From Campylobacterota bacterium (GTDB lineage: Bacteria > Campylobacterota > Campylobacteria > Campylobacterales > Sulfurovaceae), in assembly GCA_011330645.1 (NCBI GenBank), contig DRQB01000215.1, positions 1-19,852 on the forward strand: 19,852 bases of DNA, written 5' to 3'. How positions within the stretch are numbered: position 1 is the stretch's first letter; the number at the start of each line of letters is the position of its first letter. The translations under genes were made by a program, and so were the position numbers. Positions 7,022 through 13,819 of the stretch are shown piece by piece. Under the pieces are notes generated by a model. It was not told where the DNA came from. It made no database searches and worked only from the letters and a program-made list of their open reading frames with translations.

Positions 7022-9697
7022 CTATTTATTGATAATATGTGCAGGAGATTCTAATGTTCTTTTAATAATTTGAAGAGGCAAAGAAAGTATATCCTGTGCC
7101 GCAGATGTCACAACTTTAGGCTTGTTTAACGTTCCAGTGATTTTTAATCCTACAGTCATACTTTTATCTTTCCCCATCAATATATATCCAAGTAAAGGCA
7201 GATTACCCACAAACTTACCTAATTCACGGGCTGTCTGTATCGCAAGTTTCATATTGATTGTCTTTTTCTTCAAATTCAATTCCCCTTTACCTACTATCGT
7301 TGCAGAGCGCCCCTTGATAAAAACAGAATCAAAGATGATTCTATCTCCTATCATTCTGTATTCTACCACTCCCTGATCAATTTTAAAACCTTTTTCTGAA
7401 AAGCCAGGGTTACTTAATGTTGCTAAGGCAGGAATGGCATTGAGTAGAGCAAGTGTATTATTGTATGCTTTAAAATCGCTCATAATACCTCCCTCAACAA
7501 TAATTTGTCCTTTCATAACGCCATCGGGGTTACCTGACTTTTTTAAAGTGTATCTTCCTTTTTTTAATCCTTTAAATCCTATGAGAGGATGTAACATTTT
7601 ATCTTTTATCCGTAATGCTTTTAAAGAAAATATCTTTCCTTTTTTAGAAAACTGAACAATATCTCCCCCCAAACTTCCTGATGCCTTAATATTGTCTTTT
7701 GGTGATATTTCTATATCATAACTGTCTGTCACTAAAGTATATTTTTTATAACGTATCTTTGAGTTCTTACCAAGAATAACCAATTTGCTATGTTTCGTAC
7801 TCTTTTTTCCTGTTTGTTTTCGTGCATCTAAAAATTTCTTCAAATCAATATTGAGGTTCTTAAGTTTAATACGTGATTTAGTTGCATTATAATACAAGCG
7901 TTTTCCAAATGCATAAAAAACTAAATCTCCCTTCGTAACCTTTCCACTCACAGGTACTTTTGTATAGCATCGTGCATTTTTTTCATACAAGAAACATGAT
8001 TTTCTTCGTAATTCACCTGTAAAAGTATAATTTTCACCCTGTTTCACAATATTGAGATTTCCACCTTCTATTTTCAACGCAATATTTCTCAAATACGGTT
8101 TTATTTTTTCAATTTTTGTGATATTAATGCGCACATTTTTTATGTTATTCGTAATTTTCAATGCCAATGAAGGAACATGAATCTGTAAATTTTTACTGTA
8201 GTCTAAAGTCAGTGGTAACATTTTATTTTTAAGTACAATAAACTTCTTTTTATCCCCTATACTTATCTGCTTGGCATTTAACATTAAGTCTGCTTTTTTC
8301 TTTTTAAGATTTATCTTCCCCTTGAGCGTTCCTTCGTACCAACTTTCTTTGATATGGACATTATTCAAAGTAACGATACCTTTTGCATAGTATCCCTTAC
8401 CTCCAAGTACAGGCAATTGCGTTTTTCCTATTTTTACCTCACCTTTTTTCAATGTCACTGAAACTTTAATACTCTCTTTTTCTTGATTGTTAAAGGTTAC
8501 TTTCCCTTTCTGTAAAGGTAGTTTCACTTTTTTATACCAAATATCTCCCTGTTTCAAATCAACCATTACCCGTACACTGTTTTTCTTTTTCTTTGCATAT
8601 TTTCCCAAAGGAATGTCCATTTTAAAATCCACATCAACAGGAGCACCTTTATATTTTACGGGGATATTTACATCATAGGATTTCAATATTTTCTGCAACT
8701 CATTATCGATAGGAGTGAGCATATGTAAATCTAATTTGAGTAGTGTTTTGTCTTCTCCCAAGCCGGTAATAGCAACTTTAGACCCCTTTAATGTTCTCTT
8801 TTTATACACGGGGTCTCCCAACTCAAAATAGAGTGCCTTATGTTTATAAGTCAGCTTAAGGTTTTTTGCCAAAACAGGGTCTAACGTTTTTTGATAATAA
8901 ATTTTTACACCATCAAAAAGCATCTCTCCCTGCAAAGCATCAAAATCCATTTTAAACCCATTTTTGGTGATATAACCTTTTCCTTCAAGCGTGTTCAATT
9001 GATATTTTTTTGCCTGTACCCTATCAACAATCCAAGCTTTAACGCCTTCTTGCAAATGAAAAGTCTCAATCACTGTTTTTAAATCTGTAAATTCTGTACT
9101 GGAGAGTTTAAAACCAATTTCATCTCCTCGTTTATCAGCTATAAAACTACCTTGAATATTGTAGGCATCAAAATCACCTTCAGTACTTAGTCTGCTATCT
9201 ATTAAATCATAACTCAAATTTCCCTTTATAGTGATATCTTGTTTTTTAAGATATAACAAAGAGACATTTGCAGTCAAAGTCTGTCCCGCACGGTGGATAT
9301 TACCAGCAATCTCGTAATCATCACTCGTTATATATAAGATATCATCTGTGAAAATAACATTAAGATGGTTATTTTCAAAAGTAACATTTTTTAAATCTAT
9401 ATAGTCAAAAAAAGTAAAGAGATATTTAATCGTGTCAAATGTTTTATCAACATTTTTAAAAGAGGGTTTTGCTTTACTTTTTGGTATGACCACATTATCA
9501 GCAATAAGGGTAAGCTTTTTACCCAGTTTAAGATATAATCCTTCAACTTTATATTGACCTAATACAAGAGAATCCACTTGGATTCCTGTTTTGATCCAGA
9601 AAAAGAGAGCAATGAAAATTACTATGAAAAATATCAATGTATTTCGTAATAGCACATGGATAGCATGGGCAGAAAACATTGCACTGGCTTTTATCAT
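7022..9697 (-). CDS. AsmA/YhdP-like envelope protein (DUF3971/AsmA C-terminal type)
   Basis: This 891-residue protein has one N-terminal membrane helix (about 18-36, NTLIFFIVIFIALFFWI). A very long beta-rich, Lys-rich periplasmic part follows, with many alternating short strands of the kind KGKINLKKKKADLMLNAK. The C-terminal region (about 760-870) has the AsmA-like signature: a hydrophobic helix pair (LLNAIPALATL), GKGELNLKKKTINMKLAIQTA, then a LPLLGYILMGKD segment and a GTLNKP motif. Relatives (YhdP, TamB, AsmA) are thought to form hydrophobic grooves that carry phospholipids between membranes. The ATG at 9697 has a GAAGG 8 nt upstream. A start at 9679 lacks a ribosome site, and any start after the TM helix would break the family topology. 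Its 5' end overlaps the divergent mltG. Family assignment is good; the precise substrate is unknown. Confidence 0.82.
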   Translation of the reverse strand: MIKASAMFSAHAIHVLLRNTLIFFIVIFIALFFWIKTGIQVDSLVLGQYKVEGLYLKLGKKLTLIADNVVIPKSKAKPSFKNVDKTFDTIKYLFTFFDYIDLKNVTFENNHLNVIFTDDILYITSDDYEIAGNIHRAGQTLTANVSLLYLKKQDITIKGNLSYDLIDSRLSTEGDFDAYNIQGSFIADKRGDEIGFKLSSTEFTDLKTVIETFHLQEGVKAWIVDRVQAKKYQLNTLEGKGYITKNGFKMDFDALQGEMLFDGVKIYYQKTLDPVLAKNLKLTYKHKALYFELGDPVYKKRTLKGSKVAITGLGEDKTLLKLDLHMLTPIDNELQKILKSYDVNIPVKYKGAPVDVDFKMDIPLGKYAKKKKNSVRVMVDLKQGDIWYKKVKLPLQKGKVTFNNQEKESIKVSVTLKKGEVKIGKTQLPVLGGKGYYAKGIVTLNNVHIKESWYEGTLKGKINLKKKKADLMLNAKQISIGDKKKFIVLKNKMLPLTLDYSKNLQIHVPSLALKITNNIKNVRINITKIEKIKPYLRNIALKIEGGNLNIVKQGENYTFTGELRRKSCFLYEKNARCYTKVPVSGKVTKGDLVFYAFGKRLYYNATKSRIKLKNLNIDLKKFLDARKQTGKKSTKHSKLVILGKNSKIRYKKYTLVTDSYDIEISPKDNIKASGSLGGDIVQFSKKGKIFSLKALRIKDKMLHPLIGFKGLKKGRYTLKKSGNPDGVMKGQIIVEGGIMSDFKAYNNTLALLNAIPALATLSNPGFSEKGFKIDQGVVEYRMIGDRIIFDSVFIKGRSATIVGKGELNLKKKTINMKLAIQTARELGKFVGNLPLLGYILMGKDKSMTVGLKITGTLNKPKVVTSAAQDILSLPLQIIKRTLESPAHIINK
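9534..9539 (+). promoter_or_regulatory. Putative mltG -10 box inside the AsmA-like gene
   Basis: A perfect TATAAT lies at 9534-9539, about 73 nt before the preferred mltG ATG and antisense within the opposing gene. The -35 region is poor. It is offered because the mltG promoter has to lie within the coding sequence of its divergent neighbour. Confidence 0.3.
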
Positions 9698-10598
9698 CTC
9701 TCTTGCCTTCTATAGTATTTTACCTGTCAATACCCACTTTCCTACAGAAAAAAAACTCTCTATTTCCAAAGGTGCTACAGCTAGAAGTATTATATCACAG
9801 CTAAACACAAGTGGTTATGATGTTGGTTTTATAGATGCACTTATTCTCTCCAAAATGGGTAATATGTGTCAAGGCGAAGTTAGATTTAAAACACCTATGC
9901 TCAATCGTATTGACTTTTTATACCAACTCACACAAGCCAAGATACCTCTTTTTAAAATTATGCTCATTCCAGGAGAAACAAAAGAGATATTTTTAAGCCA
10001 AGTGGCAAACAAACTTGACATCAATACAAGTAAACTTCTCAATGCATATAATCTTTATGCCAAGTACCCTGAAGCAGGTATTTTTGCAGATACCTATCTT
10101 GTACCAAAGAAAATGAATGAAAGTAAACTTATCAAGTTTTTAGTCTCAAGTTCAGAAAAAAGATATCAAAATATTTCCACAAAAATATATGGAGATTACA
10201 ATCAAACACAATGGCACAAAATACTTACGATTGCCTCCATTATACAAAAAGAAGCTGCCAATAAAAAAGAGATGCCACTTGTCTCTTCTGTTATTTATAA
10301 CCGCCTAAAAAAACATATGCGGTTACAAATGGATGGTACACTGAATTATGGAAAATATTCACATATAAAAGTGACACCCCAACGTATTCAAACAGATAGG
10401 AGTTCTTTTAACACCTATAAGCATAAAGGCTTACCTGACTCTCCCATTGGTTCTGTAGGTATTCACGCGATACAAGCTGCACTACATCCTGCAAAAACAA
10501 ATTATCTTTACTTCATGCGTAACAAAAAAGGAGTACACGACTTTAGTGATAACTTTAAAAAACATCGTAGAAATATTATGAAAGTTAAAACCAAATAA
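9612..10598 (+). CDS. mltG: Endolytic peptidoglycan transglycosylase MltG (YceG family)
   Basis: The product from the ATG at 9612 is 328 residues. A short cytoplasmic start is followed by one membrane helix (IALAFIISLAFYSILPV), a LysM-like segment and the YceG catalytic domain. Family motifs are IASIIQKEA with the conserved catalytic Glu (first position of the usual EKE replaced by Gln), NRLKKHMRLQMDGTLNYG, and the YKHKGLPDSPIGSVG block. MltG cleaves nascent glycan strands at the periplasmic face and is proposed to end their polymerisation. A TTG at 9591 and an ATG at 9624 are alternative starts; none has an ideal ribosome site (GAGAG sits only 2 nt before 9612). All of them overlap the divergent AsmA-like gene. 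The 3' end overlaps the convergent kinase gene by 14 nt. Confidence 0.9.
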   Translation: MKITMKNINVFRNSTWIAWAENIALAFIISLAFYSILPVNTHFPTEKKLSISKGATARSIISQLNTSGYDVGFIDALILSKMGNMCQGEVRFKTPMLNRIDFLYQLTQAKIPLFKIMLIPGETKEIFLSQVANKLDINTSKLLNAYNLYAKYPEAGIFADTYLVPKKMNESKLIKFLVSSSEKRYQNISTKIYGDYNQTQWHKILTIASIIQKEAANKKEMPLVSSVIYNRLKKHMRLQMDGTLNYGKYSHIKVTPQRIQTDRSSFNTYKHKGLPDSPIGSVGIHAIQAALHPAKTNYLYFMRNKKGVHDFSDNFKKHRRNIMKVKTK

Positions 10599-12216
10599 GT
10601 TGTACTATATTGAGTAGCAACATAGAGATAAACCCTACTTTATAAACCATCTTTTCATTTCGTTCTATAAACGATGTACTTTTATCAAAGTAGGGTTTTA
10701 CCTTCATTGGGTTGGTTATTTCATACTGCATCTCTGAGTAGTTGTGATACCTTTTATCTGTGTCTGTCTCCAACGCTCTTAAAATAACAGACTCTAACCA
10801 TTTTGGTATCTTAGGGTTTAGTTTACTTGGCTCTTTTATCTTCTTTTCAAAGCTAGGAGTTTGAAATGGTTCTATCTCTCCAAAAGGATACTTTTGTGTC
10901 AGTGCTTCATAGAGTGTCACCCCTATGGCATAGACTTCTGTCTGCTCATTGACAGGTGCCTGTTTAAATCTCTCAGGGGCTAAGTAACTGGGTGTTCCTG
11001 CACGTGTGACATTAGAGTATGCTTCCGTAATACTTCCAAAGTCCACCATTTTAAATACAAGTTTACCTTTACGCTCAGTGATGATGATATTTTCAGGTTT
11101 AATATCTCCATGCACAAGGTCAAGTCGTATAAGAAACTGTGACATTTTGAGTAAAAATACTGAAAGTTCTACAGACATATCAACAGAAAGAGGTTTTTTC
11201 TGAGTAAATTCTTTTAGAGTCTTTCCCTCAACAAATGACATGATATAATAACGATGTGTACGGTTTTTAGGCACCACAGCCTTAGGGAAAAAACCAGCTT
11301 TAAGTCGCTTTGCCATCCATACTTCTTTGACAAATAAATCAAGCATCACCTCATCTTCTAACGCTTCATAAGGTACGAACTTTATGACATATTTTAGACC
11401 TCTTTTTTCACACAACCAAGTACGATTGTTTTGAATGAGTGGCTTGAGGAGTCTATAGCCATCTATTTCATCCCCTGCTTTGTAGGTCTCTTGTACTATC
11501 AAATCAGATTGTTTAAACTTGAGTCTAGGGTCAAGCTCTTTTATCTCCAATACTACTGCTGTAGTATCATCTGGCAAATTATCATTATGTTTTTTAGAAG
11601 CTTTTTTTACTAAAAAAGAAGCTCCCATCGTTATACCTGAAGCTATCTCTTCTTGATCGAGTTCATTATACAAACCATCAGAACAAAGAAGTATTTTGTC
11701 ACCTGATTGTAGATTATTTTCAAAATAATATGGTGCAACAAATGCCTCCATGCCCATGGCAGAAGTCAAGACATTTTCCATGCCCTCTTCTTCCATGGCA
11801 TGGTCTATGGAAAGTTGTGCAAACTGTCCATTGCGATGTAAGTAGATACGACTGTCTCCCACATTGGCACCATAGAGTCTATCTCCTTCTATCACCACCA
11901 GTGTTAAAGTAGTGACCAACTCCTCACGTTCATAGTCCTCCATCGACTCCATATAAAGTACACGGTTAATATTCTCAATAAAATGTTTAATAGATTTTTC
12001 CATAGACCAAGATTTGGGTCTATTTTTCAGAGATTGTACAAGAAAGTGACATGTTCTTTTTGCAGCTTCCGCCCCTTGCATTGCAGAACCTACCCCATCA
12101 CACACCACAGCTACAGTGATGTTTTCCATCACCTTCACTTCAAAAAAGTCATCTCCTTTGAGCTCTTTGCCTTTAGCGAGTGTCAGACCTGAGGTTTCTA
12201 TGTTTTGTTTGGACAT
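10585..12216 (-). CDS. PP2C-type phosphatase / Ser-Thr protein kinase fusion with C-terminal membrane anchor
   Basis: This 543-residue bifunctional protein has a PP2C domain at about 8-228: VVCDGVGS with D40, VGDSR with D121, LCSDGL with D180, and DDTTAVVLEI with D216/D217. All metal-ligand positions are kept. A kinase domain follows at about 250-500: Lys K269 (YVIKF), Glu E298, catalytic loop HGDIKPEN (D371, K373, N376), DFG (392-394), APE (413-415), and the subdomain XI Arg R489. The glycine-rich loop is degenerate, and the HGD form makes it a non-RD kinase. A last hydrophobic helix (about 526-543) should anchor it in the membrane with both domains cytosolic. As I recall, fusions of this type sit in nitrate assimilation clusters of other proteobacteria, for example Pseudomonas, which fits the neighbours here. 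A good ribosome site (AAGG) supports the start. Targets are unknown. Confidence 0.92.
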   Translation of the reverse strand: MSKQNIETSGLTLAKGKELKGDDFFEVKVMENITVAVVCDGVGSAMQGAEAAKRTCHFLVQSLKNRPKSWSMEKSIKHFIENINRVLYMESMEDYEREELVTTLTLVVIEGDRLYGANVGDSRIYLHRNGQFAQLSIDHAMEEEGMENVLTSAMGMEAFVAPYYFENNLQSGDKILLCSDGLYNELDQEEIASGITMGASFLVKKASKKHNDNLPDDTTAVVLEIKELDPRLKFKQSDLIVQETYKAGDEIDGYRLLKPLIQNNRTWLCEKRGLKYVIKFVPYEALEDEVMLDLFVKEVWMAKRLKAGFFPKAVVPKNRTHRYYIMSFVEGKTLKEFTQKKPLSVDMSVELSVFLLKMSQFLIRLDLVHGDIKPENIIITERKGKLVFKMVDFGSITEAYSNVTRAGTPSYLAPERFKQAPVNEQTEVYAIGVTLYEALTQKYPFGEIEPFQTPSFEKKIKEPSKLNPKIPKWLESVILRALETDTDKRYHNYSEMQYEITNPMKVKPYFDKSTSFIERNEKMVYKVGFISMLLLNIVQLIWF

Positions 12217-12239
12217 AAAGTTTGCCTTTAATGTTCTAA

Positions 12240-12245
12240 ATTATA
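12240..12245 (-). promoter_or_regulatory. Putative -10 box for the kinase/phosphatase gene
   Basis: On the minus strand TATAAT lies at 12245-12240, 24 nt before the ATG, with a TTCTTA at the -35 position (17-nt spacing, 3 of 6 matches). This would let the kinase gene be transcribed apart from the upstream transporter gene. Confidence 0.4.
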
Positions 12246-12277
12246 TGATAACTTAGTACTTTTAAGAAATTTGAGCT

Positions 12278-12311
12278 TAGCTACTGCCAAGTGGATTTCT
12301 TGGAAGTGCTA
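12278..12311 (-). terminator. Imperfect hairpin between transporter and kinase genes
   Basis: TAGC/GCTA, ACT/AGT and CCAAG/CTTGG arms (12278-12291 and 12299-12311) give a 12-pair stem with one bulged T, one G-A mismatch and a 7-nt loop. On the transporter strand the 3' side is not followed by a U-run, so it is a weak terminator at best. An RNA processing or attenuation role is equally possible. The rest of the 128-bp gap holds only the kinase promoter region. Confidence 0.35.
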
Positions 12312-12344
12312 GAAACGCAATAATGCATACAAGTTTTATGATTA

Positions 12345-13625
12345 TTATATCATACCGCCAGACTGTACACCCCACGTCGTTCTCCATCTTGTTTTTACCA
12401 AAGAGATAGCAGCAATCGCGAGTAATACAAGTCCTGCGAAGATAAAGAATCCCATAGCGTAACTGTCAAAGGTGCCTTTCGCCCATCCAAGAGTCTTCAC
12501 AAGGAAAGTACCCCCAATACCACCAGCAGCACCAATAAGCCCAGTCATGATACCAATATCTTTACCAAATCTTTGAGGTACAAGCTGGAACACTGCACCA
12601 TTTGCCATACCAAGACTTGCCATAATGACAAAAAGCACAGCAATTGCTACCCAGAATGGAAGATGTATAAGACCACTTAAAGAAACCAGTATCAATACAA
12701 TACCAAAGAAGATGTAGAGTGCTTTAATACCACCCATTTTATCGGCAATGCCTCCACCTACAGGACGGAGTATGGCTCCTGCAAAAATAGTCAGTGCCCC
12801 AAAGTATCCTGCGATGACTTTTACATTGGGTTCATTAAATACATCCAGTCCAAAAGCTGACATATCTGCTTGATAGGTATTCATCAAATAGACTTTCATA
12901 TAGTTGGCAAATCCTACAAAACCACCAAAACTTACAGCATAAAAGAGCATAAACCACCAAGAGTCTCTGTCTTTAAGCAGTTTCCAGTAATCGACAAGTT
13001 TTTTTGGTCGTGCTTTATACACAGAAGCAGGTGCATTTTTTGCCAAAAGCGTATACATCACAAATACGATGAGTGAAAGAACGCCACCCACTAAAAATAC
13101 AGCTTCCCAACCCCATTTTTCTGCAATCTTTGGTGCGAACAAAAAGTCAACCACCACACCTACATTCCCTGCTCCAGCGATACCAAGTACGATACCTTGA
13201 AGTTTTGGTGGGTACCACTGTCCAGCCTGAGGAAGTGCTACTGCAAATGATGCCCCAGCAAATCCTAGTCCAAGTGCCACAACAAGGAGTTCATTATAGG
13301 TAATAGTCGCTCCTCTAAAGTAAGCATAAAAAAGTACAGAGATGACAATAGACTGCGCAATAAGTGCAGTAAGTTTTGCCCCAAGTTTATCGACACCAAA
13401 TCCTAAAACAATACGAAGTAATGCGCCAGAAAGTATAGGAACAGAAAGAAGTGTTGCCTGTTGACCTGCATTGAGAACTTCACCATGCGATGCTAACGAT
13501 TCACTAATCTCTGTCACCAATGGACCAAGCATGGTCCACACCATAAAAGAGAAATCAAAATATAGAAATGCTGCAAAGAGTGTAGGAGCATGTCCTTGTC
13601 CCTTAAGTGCTTTAAAATTTGCCAT
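12345..13625 (-). CDS. NarK/NasA-type nitrate/nitrite MFS transporter
   Basis: This 426-residue membrane protein has about 12 hydrophobic segments. It carries the two Gly-rich nitrate signatures of the nitrate/nitrite porter family: GLGFAGASFAVALPQAGQWY in the N-terminal half and GMANGAVFQLVPQRFGKDIG followed by GLIGAAGGIGGTFL in the C-terminal half. The substrate Arg residues are in SGALLRIVLG and GAILRPVGGG. The family moves nitrate (with H+) or exchanges it for nitrite. Given the assimilatory genes across the promoter, nitrate uptake is the likely job. The ATG at 13625 has AAGGA 6 nt upstream, and TATAAT-like boxes lie on its strand at 13647-13642 and 13658-13653. Whether it is a proton symporter or an antiporter cannot be told from sequence. 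Confidence 0.92.
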   Translation of the reverse strand: MANFKALKGQGHAPTLFAAFLYFDFSFMVWTMLGPLVTEISESLASHGEVLNAGQQATLLSVPILSGALLRIVLGFGVDKLGAKLTALIAQSIVISVLFYAYFRGATITYNELLVVALGLGFAGASFAVALPQAGQWYPPKLQGIVLGIAGAGNVGVVVDFLFAPKIAEKWGWEAVFLVGGVLSLIVFVMYTLLAKNAPASVYKARPKKLVDYWKLLKDRDSWWFMLFYAVSFGGFVGFANYMKVYLMNTYQADMSAFGLDVFNEPNVKVIAGYFGALTIFAGAILRPVGGGIADKMGGIKALYIFFGIVLILVSLSGLIHLPFWVAIAVLFVIMASLGMANGAVFQLVPQRFGKDIGIMTGLIGAAGGIGGTFLVKTLGWAKGTFDSYAMGFFIFAGLVLLAIAAISLVKTRWRTTWGVQSGGMI

Positions 13626-13641
13626 TATCCATCCTTAAAAA

Positions 13642-13647
13642 ATTATA
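13642..13647 (-). promoter_or_regulatory. Putative -10 box for the nitrate transporter gene
   Basis: TATAAT reads on the minus strand at 13647-13642, 16 nt before the ribosome site-ATG unit, with a second TATAAT at 13658-13653. The second gives a more reasonable leader length. Neither has a consensus -35. Confidence 0.4.
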
Positions 13648-13688
13648 GGCGAATTATAATATAGATTTGAAAAAATTATATTATTTGG

Positions 13689-13731
13689 TTGATTAATTTT
13701 TAATCAATATAATTGTATATTTTTTAATCAA
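13689..13731. promoter_or_regulatory. TTGATTAA/TTAATCAA dyad plus third half-site in the narK-nirA divergent region
   Basis: TTGATTAATTTTTAATCAA (13689-13707) is a perfect 8-bp inverted repeat with a 3-nt centre. A third TTAATCAA (13724-13731) repeats the right half 24 bp on, as part of an exact 11-nt copy of TTTTTAATCAA. They lie between the two divergent promoters, so one regulator could control both the transporter and the reductase operon. The half-site looks like FNR/CRP-family halves, but the 9-nt gap between TTGAT and ATCAA is not the FNR spacing of 4. Confidence 0.55.
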
Positions 13732-13761
13732 CGAGCCTGCAAAAAACAAGAAAAAAAATAC

Positions 13762-13767
13762 TATAAT
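13762..13767 (+). promoter_or_regulatory. Putative -10 box of the nirA operon
   Basis: TATAAT lies at 13762-13767, giving a leader of about 46 nt before the ATG at 13820. The leader contains a small CCACA/TGTGG stem (13783-13787 / 13792-13796) and the ribosome site AGGA (13807-13810). No consensus -35 is seen, which fits an activated promoter; the third TTAATCAA half-site would centre near -46. Confidence 0.4.
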
Positions 13768-13819
13768 CACGATAATATTAATCCACACACATGTGGCTCT
13801 TTAGATAGGAATATATACA

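Noticed and set aside
12278..12311. NasR/NasT-type antiterminator leader
   Set aside because: Those leaders need two adjacent hairpins with specific loops followed by a terminator before the controlled gene; only one imperfect stem is present and no ANTAR gene is seen.
13689..13707. FNR-type box in the narK-nirA region
   Set aside because: The halves TTGAT and ATCAA are present but 9 nt apart; FNR sites need 4 nt.
13780..13819. Sigma-54 promoter before nirA
   Set aside because: A TGTGGC is present, but the matching GC of the -12 element at the required spacing is missing.
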